Numbered from the stretch's first letter, positions 11,713 to 22,204 are shown. The stretch is DNA of 64,000 nt from Bostrychus sinensis (GCA_020698575.1 CM036241.1:39105855-39169854); one strand, 5' to 3'. Notes: generated by a model from the sequence alone, not told the origin. A program made the numbers and translations.

Positions 11713-12675
11713 ATGGCCAAGACCAAAGAGCTGTCAAAGGACACCAGAAACAAAATTGTAGACCTGCACCAGGCTGGGAAGACTGAATCTGCAATAGGTA
11801 AGCAGCTTGGTGTGAAGAAATCAACTGTGGGAGCAATTATTAGGGAATGGAAGACATACAAGACCACTGATAATCTCCCTCGATCTGGGGCTCCCCGCAA
11901 GATCTCACCCCGTGGGGTCAAAATGATCACAAGAACGGTGAGCAAAAATCCCAGAACCACACGGGGCGACCTAGTGAATGACCTGCAGAGAGCTGGGACC
12001 AAAGTAACAAAGGCTACCATCAGTAACACACTACACTGCCAGGGACTCAAATCCGGCAGTGCCAGACGTGTCCCCTGCTAAAGCCAGTACATGTGCAGGC
12101 CCGTCTGAAGTTTGCTAGAGAGCATTTGGATGATCCAGAAGAGGACTGGGAGAATGTCATATGGTCAGATGAAACCGAAATAGAACTTTTTGGTAAAAAC
12201 TCTACTCGCTGTGTTTGGAGGAGAAAGAATGCTGAGTTGCATCCAAAGAACACCATACCTACTGTAAAGCATGGGGGTGGGAACATCATGCTTTGGGGCT
12301 GTTTTTCAGCAAAGGGACCAGGACGACCGTGTAAAGGAAAGATTGAATGGGGCCATGTATCGTCAGATTTTGAGTGAAAACCTCCTTCCATCAGCAAGGG
12401 CATTGAAGATGAAACGTGGCTGGGTCTTTCAGCATGACAATGATCCCAAACACACTGCCCGGGTAACGAAGGAGTGGCTTCGTAAGAAGCATTTCAAGGT
12501 CCTGGAGCGGCCTAGCCAGTCACCAGATCTCAACCCCATAGAAAATCTTTGGAGGGAGTTGAAAGTCCGTGTTGCCCAGCGACAGCCCCAAAACATCACT
12601 GCTCTAGAGGAGATCTGCATGGAGGAATGGGCCAAAATACCAGCAACAGTTTGTGAAAACCTTGTGAAGACTTAA
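11713..12675 (+). pseudogene. Tc1-like transposase, two small frameshifts
   Basis: DD34E transposase relic starting at ATG 11713 (MAKTKELSKDTR). The paired-like DNA-binding region occupies 11713-12060, with KQLGVKKSTVGAIIREW as the first helix-turn-helix and GAPRKISPRG as the linker. Frame breaks occur near 12070 (looks like loss of one C in a C run) and near 12328 (about five bases lost). The catalytic residues survive: WSDETEIELFG (about 12160-12190), HDNDPKH (about 12432-12452) and SPDLNPIENLW (about 12520-12553). A stop at 12673-12675 (CTTAAAG) ends the protein a few residues early. It is recently dead and close to the intact fish family, but would need several repairs to function. Confidence 0.93.
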
Positions 12676-12745
12676 AGAAAACGTTTGACCTCTGTCATTG
12701 CCAACAAAGGGTATATAACAAAGTACTGAGATGAACTTTTGTTAT

Positions 12746-12944
12746 TGACCAAATACTTATTTTCCACCATAATTTGCAAATAAATTCTTTAAAAATCAGA
12801 CAATGTGATTTTCTGAATTTTTTTTCTCATTTTGTCTCTCATAGTTGAGGTATACCTATGATGAAAATTACAGGCCTCTCTCATCTTTTTAAGTGAGAGA
12901 ACTTGCACAATTGGTGGCTGACTAAATACTTTTTTGCCCCACTG
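12746..12944 (-). repeat. Right terminal inverted repeat of Tc1 element
   Basis: About 199 bases, complementary to 10445-10662. It starts at TGACCAAATACTTATTTTCC and ends GCCCCACTG, followed by TA. Confidence 0.9.
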
Positions 12945-13814
12945 TATACTCAACCTATCAAGACAAGACACCCACAAATATGTATTCACCATTTTAGACA
13001 AACAATACTGACCTTACTTTATTGTTCTTAAAGCGGAACTCAGTGACTCTGCTTGTTTTTTCAGACTTTTTACCTTATTTTCTTCTATAGAGCTTCCCCT
13101 AGGGAGTAAAGCACTATCGTACATACTCACAAACCCAGTTTAATCTTGTCTTTACTTTAATTTTCCCCTCTGCATATCTGTGCAAAATTTTTTCTTCCAT
13201 TTGGCTGCTCTAGCATGCCGAAAATCAAGAAATAAAGCCACTGCTAACTTGTTGTTTTGTGCCTCTTTCTCATGAGACCTGAGACTTCTGTGACTCCGGG
13301 TCGGTGACACTCACTGTTGTAAGTGTCACTTTCAGCCCAGAGACACCAGGGGGAGATGCTGCATGCTTTATTTACCCCACAACTCGTTTAACCATCACAC
13401 GAAGTAGGAAACTTTTTATATAAGGTAAAAAAAGTTTCTGAGTTTGTCTTTAACTTGAATCTCACTTTTTATAAGCTCCATTGAGCACCACTGAAAAAGA
13501 GGGACCTTCTCTTAATCAGTGGTACAGAGGGACAGATGCCTCAATGGCTGTGCAGTACAACCAAAAGTAGGACAGATGGTCACCCTAGGCTTTCCTGCAA
13601 ACCTTGGCGTGCGCGCCTTGTTTTCAAAGCCCTGGTGGTGTTTCCGTGGTGTTAGGATGGTTGAAATATATATGAAGTTTTGCCCATTTGTCCTATGGAT
13701 TGATTGCAATGAAAAACAACTGTATGGACTGCTGTTTTTGAGTAGCACAGCTAATGCTAACATTAGCTTAGCTCCTCTATTAGCACTTACAACTGCTGCA
13801 GTTGTTACTGACAT

Positions 13815-14326
13815 CAGTGATGAAGGTACTCAATTTCTTTACTTAGGTAAAAGTACAAATAAAGGAGCAAATATTTACTCAAGTAAAAGTATCATCTTAA
13901 AATTTAAGTAAAAGTATAAAAGTACTTACTTTCAAATGCAAGAAAAAAAGTATTTCACACAGACTTGACAACTCATGAATGTGTTAAATGTGAGGGATTT
14001 TGCTGAAAAATTGTTGATTCCAGATGAAATGAACAAACTGGTGCAGTAGAAGAGACTGAATCTGTCGCTGAGTCTTCTGTCTTTATTATTCTGATGTTAC
14101 TTTACTGCATGACAAAAACACATGATCTTAAATCAAAACTCAAAATACTTTGTGCTTCAAACAAAGATGTAGTGGGGTAAAAAGTACAGACACTTGCTCT
14201 AAAATGTAGTGAAGTAAAAGTAAAAGTACCCCTTGTCAAATTTACTCAAGTAAAGTACAAATACATGAAAAAATTATACTTAAGTAAAGTAACTAAGTAC
14301 TTTTACATCTTTACATTCCACCACTG
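13815..14326. mobile_element. hAT-type miniature element rich in AAGTACTTT motifs
   Basis: A 512-bp element with ends CAGTGATGAAGGTACTCAA and ACATTCCACCACTG. The 8-bp duplication is ACTGACAT (13807-13814) and GCTGACAT (14327-14334), seven of eight identical. Subterminal zones carry many AAGTAAAAGTA/ACTTAAGTA motifs on both strands, typical of a very common fish hAT MITE type. A weaker related patch lies near 59066-59120. There is no transposase. Confidence 0.88.
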
Positions 14327-14548
14327 GCTGACATTGCTTAATATTTGCTTTTTGTATTCAAATGTGTATTGATGATTTAAATTATCAATAAACAATGATT
14401 ATTCTTGATTGATGATTATTCTTCTCAACTGTTCTCTTGTTCTGGCTCAGACACAGGTGGACAGTAACCGTAAACATGTGTGTGCTCCTCAGCCGCTCTG
14501 TTATCTGCTGCTGCACTTTCTGGTAGACTTGTCCATATCGAATAAAAG

Positions 14549-14670
14549 GACTCTGATTGGTTACTCTGCCCGTGATTGTTCCGCCCATAGAAACAAAACT
14601 CAGACCATGAGGTACCAAACTAACTTGTTTGTATAGAATAGGAAAATAATTTGTCTAGCCAGTCTAGGTT
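14549..14670 (+). repeat. Dispersed unclassified repeat, copy B (partial)
   Basis: It matches 31424-31541. Shared landmarks in order are CTCTGATTGGTTA, GTGATTGTTCCGCCCATAG, GGTACC..ACTAACTT and TTTGTATAGAAT. It represents the 3' part of the family whose 5' part is at 9643-9775. Confidence 0.7.
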
Positions 14671-15229
14671 TTCAGTAGGCAACCACAAATCTGCTTCACT
14701 ATCTATTGAGCTAGAAATAATGAAGTCATTTTTTTTAGAAAAAAGTCAGAAGACAGATCATAAATAACGCAAAAAGGTGAACAGCAGCCGTTCAGTTCAG
14801 TGCAGCTCAAGTACAACAACAGCAGGTGTTAAAGATAAAAATACTCACCCAGCAGAGTCAGCTGCTCTCAACACTCTGTTCTCAAGGTTTACAGGTGAAA
14901 TACTACTATTTTAAATCAGGAGCTGGTTCAGAACTGAGTCATAGATCAAAACCCTGACATCAGAGCAGGAAACAGCTGCTTCAGCACAAAGTTAAGCTTA
15001 TTTTATTTGCTGTTAGCAGAGTAAAAGTACTCTTATACATCATATTGCACATATTGGTATTCCAGGAGCCTAGAGGTGAAAGTACAATACAACTGTCACT
15101 GTAAGTAAAAAAAGTACTACTATAACTACAACTAATATTACTGCTGCTACTCCAAAATTATTATTATTACTATTATGGTTACTACCACTGCTGCTACTAC
15201 TCTATCATTAATACTACCATTGGTCCATA
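14671..15229. other. Non-coding stretch, no feature recognised
   Basis: AT-rich sequence with imperfect (TAC)n/(TTA)n triplet runs at about 15115-15220. No gene or element ends are seen. Confidence 0.45.
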
Positions 15230-15237
15230 AATGTCAG

Positions 15238-15650
15238 CAAATGTCATGGTAATGTGGGCCCCAGTGCAGGATTTCAGAATGGACCCTTAAGTTAAGAAGC
15301 ACATTTGTGTTCTTGTTCATGCATTAAGCTTTTTAATTTATTAAATGCTACTATTTTACTGGAGTTTGATACAAAAAACAAAAAAAACAAAAAAATATTT
15401 AAGCACAATTTTGTGAAACTATCTTCACAGATTTTTTGTTGTTGTTTTTGTTGAGTTTACAAATTTAACAGGATTTAAAATGGAATTTATGGTAAAAACT
15501 AAAACAGAGTTATGTGCTGCTCCTAATTATTATGAATATTTTAAACACAGACTTGACCAAAGATGAACAAGGGGCCACTCTAATGGGCCCCTAAACCTCC
15601 TGGGCCCCAGTACAGTTGCAGTGGCTGCACTGCCTGATGTTACGCCCCTG
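15238..15650. mobile_element. hAT-type miniature element, perfect 8-bp duplication
   Basis: A 413-bp element flanked by identical AATGTCAG at 15230-15237 and 15651-15658. The right end reads GTTACGCCCCTG, a frequent fish hAT terminus. The left end (CAAATGTCATGG) is less similar, but subterminal GGGCCCCAGT on the left pairs with CTGGGCCCCAGT on the right. It has no open frame of note. A related terminus (AAGTTACGCCCTTG) belongs to the element at 34968-35441. Confidence 0.75.
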
Positions 15651-15658
15651 AATGTCAG

Positions 15659-16344
15659 TCATCAGTGTAGTTATGTATGAGAGTGTTTTTTCTTTTCCTG
15701 TTTGTGGTAAGATATATTTGGTGCATTTGGCTATGTTATACAGGACAGTGGAGTTGACTCTAATGAATCAGTCTTTAAAACCATGAGCCTTTATCAGGAC
15801 AACCAAATTTATGTTTAATGTTGGTTTGAAGAAGCCTAAATTCAGCTGAGATATTGTGAGAAATGTGTGCAAATCCGCACCGTCTGTTACTGCATGTCCT
15901 ATTTTAATGAGCTATGTATGATCGTATCTCTGTGAATATGAGGCTGATCATCATCAAACTAAATTGAACTGAAGCCCAGGAGCTGTAGCAAGTTTTTATT
16001 GAATCAAAACAGTTCTTAGTCTTCAGAATTTGCTGTAGGCTCTGACTCACCAGGCGCTTGCCAACAGCAGCTTTACTGACTGAATGTATACATGCTCAAC
16101 AACATAGATTACATTTTTCTTTTGTCCTTATCATCTCTTTTCCGCTGGGAGAGGCTCACATTTTACTTAAAAGCTGATCAGGTGCAATGTTTTTTTGTTT
16201 TTTTTTACTTTGTAACCTAGCCAGAGTCTTTTCAAACTAAAAGCCCTCTATAACTGGACAACTTGAAAATATGAAACAAACAGCATCCCTTATTGATTCT
16301 ATATGGGAAGCACAATTTCATCATCAAATATGGACGATTCTGTA
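15659..16344. other. Non-coding stretch, no feature recognised
   Basis: No gene, repeat boundary or RNA structure is recognised. Confidence 0.45.
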
Positions 16345-16352
16345 TTTTAAGG

Positions 16353-16892
16353 CAGTGGTTCCCAACTTTTTTGGTCTTGTGTACCCCCAGGACCTGAACT
16401 AATCCTGGTTAGGACCTGGAGTTGTCTTGGTTTAGCTCTGGCTTAATCATGGTTTAGTTTTAGATTAGTCCTGGTTTAGACCTGGCTTAGTTGTGGTATA
16501 GTCTTAGTTTTAGATGTATTTAAGTCCTAGTTTAATCTCAGTTTAGTCCTGGTTTGACTTGGTTTAGACCTAGTTTATACCTGGTTTAGATCTGGATTTA
16601 GATCTGGTTTAGTTCTGGTTTTAGTTCTGGTTTAAGACCTGTTTTTTTCTAGTTTAGTTCTGATTTTAGACCTGTTTTTTCCTGGCTAAGTTCTGGTTTA
16701 TACCTGCTTTAGTCTTGGTTTATTTCGGGAGTAGTCTCTGTTTTATCCCTCGTGTCCTGGGTTAGTATTTGGTTGGTTAGTCCAGATTTAGGTTAATTTC
16801 AGTCTTTGACAGCCAAATATTTACTCCACGTACCTCCTGCAAAGTGCTAGCGTACCCTTGGGGGTCCCCGTACACCTGGTTGGGAGCCACAG
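16353..16892. mobile_element. hAT-type element filled with the 11-bp minisatellite
   Basis: A 540-bp element with left end CAGTGGTTCCCAACTTTT and right end GGTTGGGAGCCACAG, flanked by a perfect 8-bp duplication TTTTAAGG at 16345-16352 and 16893-16900. Between short termini it consists almost entirely of degenerate copies of TCCTGGTTTAG (the complement of CTAAACCAGGA), from about 16392 to 16800. This locus links the window-wide minisatellite to a mobile element: the array came in with the insertion or grew inside it. No transposase is present. Confidence 0.88.
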
Positions 16893-16900
16893 TTTTAAGG

Positions 16901-17429
16901 AATGGGTGGCAACCCTATAGCCACCTCACAAACCAGGCTTCCAGGGCAGCGACTCAGGTCTCCTCACTCCTCCCACAGTTTCAAACTGTCTCTAAAAATC
17001 ATCTATCGGCTTAAGGCTTAGGGTTAAAATCCTGGTTTAATCTGATCCTTGGAGTAATGAGATTGTTTAATTACCCAGCGCTAAATCCCTAATCATCTTT
17101 GGCTCTTATCAGTTGTTATGTTGAAAAAAAAAATCTAGTCTTGGATTAAAAAAGGCCAAAAAATACAGCTAAAGTCACAGTGACATGAGTAAATGTGAAG
17201 CGTTAAATTACATACACTACAGTCTATGGATTACTCTGAGCTGGGCTTCTCATGCGTTTGTATAAGAGAGACTTAGAGAGACGTGAGTTAGTGTCACAGG
17301 CTAAACATGGCTTTCCCAACCTCACTCCACTTTAAGAAATAGTGTCATCCAAAGCACTTAAATGCGTCTGAATGATTTATACAGATCAGAGATGGAGGGC
17401 AGAGGCCAGTGAGTCTCAGGGTTGGGCTC
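16901..17429. other. Unique block, possible conserved non-coding element at 17035-17120
   Basis: 17035-17120 contains GGTTTAATCTGATCC, TTTAATTACC and CTAATCATCTTTGGC. This homeodomain-site-like unique sequence resembles the other candidate regulatory blocks. The rest is unremarkable. The inference rests on texture only. Confidence 0.3.
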
Positions 17430-17730
17430 ACATTGTGAAAGAGTGGTTCAGGAAGCGTGACATCATTTTCTCACATGGACTGGCCACCACAGAGTCCAGA
17501 TCTTAACCCCACTGCGAGTCTTTGGGATGTGTTGGAGTGACTGCCTACCCCAAAAAACACTAGTATTTTGTTGGACCTTTAACTTTAATTACAGTGTGCA
17601 TTTGCTGTGGCATCATTTCGATAAGATCCTGCACTGTCACAACATTTATTTCCGTGCAGAGTTGCATTAATTTTTTGCAAAGATTATACTGGTGATGGGA
17701 GAGTTGAGCAACTGCGCAAAGTCTTCTCCA
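17430..17730. pseudogene. Tc1/mariner-like transposase relic with internal inversion
   Basis: The plus strand at about 17434-17542 encodes a transposase tail: EWFRK followed, after a frame change, by WPPQSPDLNPTASLWDVLE. The catalytic Glu expected in the LNPxENLW motif is replaced by Ala, so the remnant could not catalyse even in frame. From about 17545 to 17725 the homologous downstream sequence runs on the opposite strand: the complement contains AAAAAATTAATGCAACTCTG, AAATAAATGTTGTGACA and CTTATCGAAATGATGCCACA, normally found directly downstream. The two parts therefore meet in a tail-to-tail arrangement, showing an inversion inside the dead element. Confidence 0.7.
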
Positions 17731-18300
17731 TCACATTGAAAATTGTTATAAATGATTTAAAAACATTTATTTCCAAAACAACATGAGAAGTGCATTTCAT
17801 ATGTGGAGCTGCATGATCTGAGCCACAAACAGCTGACTTTATCTTCCCTCCCTCGTCTTTTCTCATCCATAACCCAGGCAAGGCAGTTCATCCTGAACGA
17901 GTCTACTTTCTTGGGATCTCACAAAGCTTTCTCAGGATGTTTACCCCCCTCCTGGGCTTTGTACAAAATACATCTTCACAATATATAAAAGTATCCCATT
18001 ACTTTCACCTTCTGACGAAACCTGGAGCCAGTTGGATATAACATGTTTCCAAATGTGTTTCAGCTTCACTGGATCTTCCTTCTTCCTCTTCCTCTCACAC
18101 TGAGTTTTTTGGCTAAGTTTGGGTTGAATCTGTTTCCCGTGTCCCCCTGAGTCGCTAACAGCAGCTGTCGCTAACGTCCAGCGCTAATGGAACCCCGGCG
18201 GCCATCTTTGTGGTCGGTTTGTGGCGCCGCGTCTCAACAGCTGTTTGTCTGTAGGAGCTGGAATTATCATTATCTCCAACTGGGACTGTGTTAGCAACAA
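17731..18300. other. Non-coding stretch, no feature recognised
   Basis: It includes a GC-richer patch at 18140-18245 with several CpGs (CCCCGGCGGCCATCTTTG). This is unusual for the neighbourhood but too short to call a promoter. Confidence 0.4.
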
Positions 18301-18361
18301 ACTAGAAATAAACCAAGACTAAACTGTCCATAAACCAGGGCTAAGACAGGACTAAACCTAC

Positions 18362-18745
18362 AGTGGCTCTGAAGGACAAGTCACCAACTAATACAAAAAC
18401 ACGCTCTCATATTCAGAAATATGCTCTCAAATTCAGATACATGCACGCAAATTTGGAAACACACAGATTCAGAAATGCGCACACAAATTTGAAATTGTGC
18501 ACACAAATATGGAAACGCACTCAAATTTGGAAAGGCCCACACAAATTCAGGAACACAAACAGAAATTTGGAAACATGCACTCAAATTCTGAAACACAAAA
18601 CCAAATATGGAAACACACACATAAATTCAGAAATGTGCACACAAATATGGAAATCAACACAAATTTGAAAACACACACACACATTCAGAAAAGCGCACAC
18701 ACATTTGGAAATGTGCACACAAATATGGAAACAAATGCGCACATA
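18362..18745. repeat. Degenerate ~20-bp tandem array (CACAAATTTGGAAA type)
   Basis: About twenty irregular copies of a unit close to GCACACAAATTTGGAAA, with alternation of CAAATTTGG, CAAATATGG and ATTCAG variants. It begins after TACAGTGGCTCTGAAGGAC, which resembles the end of the MITE at 26204, and stops near GCGCACATAGTGG. The four overlapping open frames here are repeat readings. It is similar in texture to the arms of the fold-back element at 52952-54256. Confidence 0.75.
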
Positions 18746-18880
18746 GTGGGTGGCTGACGTGACGCCCACTTTTACTGTAGTCATTTGAAAAGTTTTGCAA
18801 AATAATGTTTTACCTCCTCCAAAATTATGTCAGCAGTGCAACATAGGTCTGCTACAAAACCTCTGAAGTTTTAAAACAAG

Positions 18881-18885
<5 letters not shown>

Positions 18886-18913
<28 letters not shown>
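18886..18913. repeat. Poly-T tract
   Basis: An uninterrupted run of about 28 T. Confidence 0.95.
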
Positions 18914-18989
18914 GTATTTTATAGTATAATTATTCACATCTGGGACAGGTCATAAAGTTTTTGGCATAAATATAAATCAAATATTTGTA

Positions 18990-19570
18990 CTTTACTAAAA
19001 CAACACTGCACCTGAATCTTACAATAACAATTAAAATAAGTTTAATCTTGTAATCAAAATGGTGTCCTGCAGTGTGACCTGAAAAATCTGTTTTTTTAAA
19101 CAGGCAGCTGCAATAAAACCTACAGGACCCATCTGTCTCTGTCATTTATAGACCAGGAAGATCTCTGGAGTTTTTATTATTAATTTTAGTAAAATCCTCA
19201 TTTTCTCCAAAACAATTAACTTGTGTCTGTTTGGTGTCCTGCAGAGTGACAGCTGCATTTTTCACAAAATAAAATTGTGAATGTTAAGAATATTTTTTTT
19301 TAATGATATGACAGGGATATAAATATTAAGTTAGCACAACAGACATGTTAAATGTTTTATGATAAAAATGCAATTGACCAAATTGTAATGAACGTCCTGC
19401 AGTGTGACAAAAAAAAAAAATCACAAATAATGTAGAAATAATAATTATGCTTAAAATTGTGAATTGCTTATGAAAAACACTTTCACTTTGTATACAACTG
19501 ATTTATATTTGCAATTATTATTTAATATTTTTGCATTCAACATCAAAGTTGTGTCACACCTCGAGACAAA
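18990..19570 (+). repeat. Diverged tandem repeat with period about 160-170 bp
   Basis: The motif GTCCTGCAGTGTGAC occurs at 19064-19078, 19236-19250 (one change) and 19394-19408, each preceded by AT-rich sequence with ACAATTAA- or CAAATTGTAAT-like words. The spacing is 172 and 158 bases. The intervening sequence is only weakly similar. Confidence 0.55.
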
Positions 19571-20030
19571 AAAAAAAAGAAAAAAAAGCTACACCTCCAA
19601 CCCTCACCCACCCAAATGTAATTAGCTCCCAGCTCTGAGTGCTGGTACCTCCTACAGAACTACAGTAGAGTGAGTGAAGCAGAGCAGAGTGAAGAGCAGT
19701 GCTGTCAGAAAACGGTGAGTGTGTGATTTATGACGGGAACACGAGGTTAACGACACACAGAGTTTTATCGTTACAGAGGCAGATCTCTCTGGAGAGTTAC
19801 ACACAGGGACCGAACAGAGATCTGTGCACGTGGGAGAGAGAAAGGACAGTTAGTGATGGTGGTGCTTTCAAAGGCAGATTTTAATGTAGTGTATGTTAGT
19901 TACAGTGATATGAATATGAGTCTGTGAACATTCTGGGCCTATAGTGTGACACAGATAGTAGAATCTGCTGCTAAAGTGTCAGTATGCAGCTGTTAGCCAG
20001 GTTTACTATCTCTGTAGTTATTAAGCCTAC
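19571..20030. other. Non-coding stretch, no feature recognised
   Basis: A donor-like AACGGTGAGTG at about 19711-19721 follows a purine-rich stretch, but no matching exon features are convincing. Confidence 0.35.
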
Positions 20031-20730
20031 AGACATGAAACAAAAATGGACACAAAGTTCAACGTCCTCTGTCTGCGCAAATGATCTAAAGTGGAAAGAT
20101 TTTTTTCACTACAGTCTTATAAAGTTGTGATATTCAATCGGACAGGCGTGAGTGTTGTCAGGAGACAAAGCATTTAGCCACAACTTTAATAGGATAGTGA
20201 GGTTTCTGTTCAGTGTTGCCAGATTGGTCTGGTTTCTGCCAAATTAGGCTTCTTTTGAACACCTTGGGCTGGAAAAAATAATATTGGGCTGGTTTATAAA
20301 ATTTGGGCTGCTTTTCATAACATTTAGTGGGTTTTTAGAAAATATTCTGGAGAAAATATCTACGAAATAGCTGTCATTTTATGGGAAAGTAGAAATACAC
20401 ATTTCAGTAAACTGCTGTGTCCTTCCACTCATATCATCAGTTCATTTGTTTTAAAATGAGTGATGTGTTTGGTTGCTCATATTTCATGTTGATATTTCAT
20501 ACATTTTGTGGTTTCTTTGATGTCCTGACCAGCAAGGCTTTGGTTTCTGACTGCAGTCTTTGTGGGGAACCTGTTAGTTTTACTTTTTTAGTGTTTTTTA
20601 TTGTGTTGGGTGGGTTTTAAGTTCTGTTTGGGCCAGAGATCTGGCAGCCCAGTTTCTGTTTGGTTATTTCTTTTAAAAGTAGTCTCAAAGTTTTTGACAT
20701 AACCAGATTGTAGAACATGAATGCAACACC
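20031..20730 (+). repeat. Dispersed repeat, copy interrupted by a hAT insertion
   Basis: The flanks 20031-20210 and 20653-20730 match 39205-39485 in order: CATGAAACAAAAA, GCATTTAGCCACAA/GCATTAAGCCACAA, TTTCTGTTTGGTTATTTCTTTT and TAGAACATGAATGCAAC. The 39-kb copy lacks the insertion at 20211-20652. Confidence 0.75.
20211..20652. mobile_element. hAT-type miniature element with known empty site
   Basis: A 442-bp element starting CAGTGTTGCCAGAT and ending ATCTGGCAGCCCAG, flanked by identical TTTCTGTT at 20203-20210 and 20653-20660. The related repeat at 39.2-39.5 kb shows the uninterrupted site with a single TTTCTGTT at 39382-39389, which supports the boundaries independently. It contains no transposase. 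The interior has TTGGGCTGG and GTGGGTTTT repeats. Confidence 0.9.
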
Positions 20731-22204
20731 TGTATTAAACTGGTGAGAGAGCTAAGGATTTTAGCCTAAATGAACACTACTGGTCTACAATAGTCTTGAA
20801 CAGTAAGAGTATCTCAGAGACACAGAGCACTCCTTTGAGGACGGTGGTGTCAGATTTGTGGCCAGGGAGGCTGAATGGTTGGAGGGAGGGGTGAAGGAAG
20901 CCATCTTTTCCCTTTTTTTGTATCTCTCAGGTTGCAAAATCTGCTCGGGTTAGTAACATTGCATGTTCATGACGTGTTTTATTCTTTCTTATTTTTCAGT
21001 AAAGCTTGTGAATACTATGCAATAGTTTTAATACAATGAAGGAATAAGGAAATAAAATCAATACACAATATTGCTGATTATGGCCACTAAACATGATACT
21101 TACTGAATACACTTTAATATGGTTAGAAAATACTGTCAATAAGCTTCTGTGGTTATTATGAAGTTTTTTTTTGGCATTTGATGTGTTTTTGCTCATTATT
21201 TATTATTTAATATTCACTGCTGTACACATTTGTATACACTCCATTTGTACTTCTCATTTTAATATAATAAACTCCAACAGAGAGCCAGGTAATACAAGAC
21301 AAGTGCAGTAATGTACTTGTTTTTTTTTTTTATCCCAAATGTTGTTGTGCGTAAGCTGTCATAAAAAGATGAATATTAAGTATGCATAACAAGCTCTGTC
21401 TGGTCAAAGCTGCTAAATCTACTCAGCTTCATCAGATCTGCTTGTGTTGACATTTCCGTGTTAGTGAGGACGAACAGCCAGCCAATCATGCTAGTTGCTC
21501 GAAGCCACTTCCAATCTTAATACTTAACGTCAGCATTCAGAGCCGCTACCCAAGCCGATTTTTGCAACCCAAATAGACTTTGTACCTGCACCCCCAGTCC
21601 TTCCCCACTGTCCCACTGATTAGCTGTTTTATACCAGTCGTCTTCCTTTGACTAAGATGCTCTGTGTGGAAAATGTGCAATGTTCACAGTGAGTTTTAAC
21701 ACTTACTAAATAAGCTACTGTCTGTGTTTTGCCAACGGACATTCATTCAGCGTTGACAAGATGTAGACCGACCAATGGGAGCTTCATTATAAAGTCTAAA
21801 TTTCCACAGTCATTTTTCCACAGTTTGATTAAAAGTTTTCCTTAGACACAAGACAGAACTGAATACTTTTACTTTAATGTCACCATCAACCAACCTGAAG
21901 GACAAAAGTCTAACTTTTTGCCGAAAAAGTCTGTCTTCAAACCACAGCCTCTGATCTTAAAGCAAAGAAATGCAGAGAAAGGTGAGTCTTTGAAACAAGA
22001 ATCACTGTTGTGTGGTTCAGTTCAGATGAATTATTCAGATACTCCGACACAGAGAAGGAAGGAAAATGAGTAATTACTGAGAATCTTAAATATATGGAGT
22101 TTAACACACGGACTAGGTCTGAAAAGGTTGAAAACTTATTTTACAATGCTGTTTATTTAAAATGATATGAATGTAAGACTTACGTGCAAAGAAATATAAC
22201 CTGA
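20731..22204. other. Non-coding stretch, no gene recognised
   Basis: No coding domain was found. CCAATGGGAGCTTCATTATAA at about 21773 recurs nearly identically at about 36118, so part of this stretch is a dispersed repeat. A splice-donor-like AAAGGTGAGTC at about 21978 is unsupported. Confidence 0.4.

Larger units (their letters stand above)
10445..12944 (+). mobile_element. Full-length Tc1-like transposon with a LINE inside
   Basis: The ends are CAGTGGGGCAAAAAAGT at 10445 and its complement ACTTTTTTGCCCCACTG at 12944, each flanked by TA (10443-10444 and 12945-12946), the Tc1/mariner target duplication. Long terminal inverted repeats cover about 10445-10662 and 12746-12944. The left one has a small internal insertion near 10462-10477. 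The central transposase is broken. A 5'-truncated LINE (10729-11604) interrupts the sequence before the start codon. Without the LINE the element is about 1.6 kb, the normal Tc1 size. Confidence 0.95.
10089..13587. mobile_element. TAGGGTGACC-ended DNA element hosting nested insertions
   Basis: Outer element of a three-level nest. Its terminal inverted repeats are TAGGGTGACC at 10089 and GGTCACCCTA ending at 13587. The flanking 8-bp sequences AGCTTTAC (10081-10088) and GGCTTTCC (13588-13595) agree at six of eight positions and look like an aged target duplication. Without the Tc1 insertion (10445-12944 plus one TA) it would be about 1.0 kb. No transposase is visible, so it is non-autonomous. 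An 8-bp duplication would fit hAT, but the superfamily is not certain. An isolated similar terminus (TTAGGGTGACCAAAC) lies at about 38617. Confidence 0.7.

Noticed and set aside
18363..18784. Open frames of 67-101 aa with NLET/FRN repeats
   Set aside because: They are readings of a degenerate tandem array on both strands.
21960..21990. Splice-donor-like AAAGGTGAGTC, possible exon end
   Set aside because: No open frame with recognisable content, no paired acceptor, and such words are expected by chance. The same holds for 19711 and 50435.
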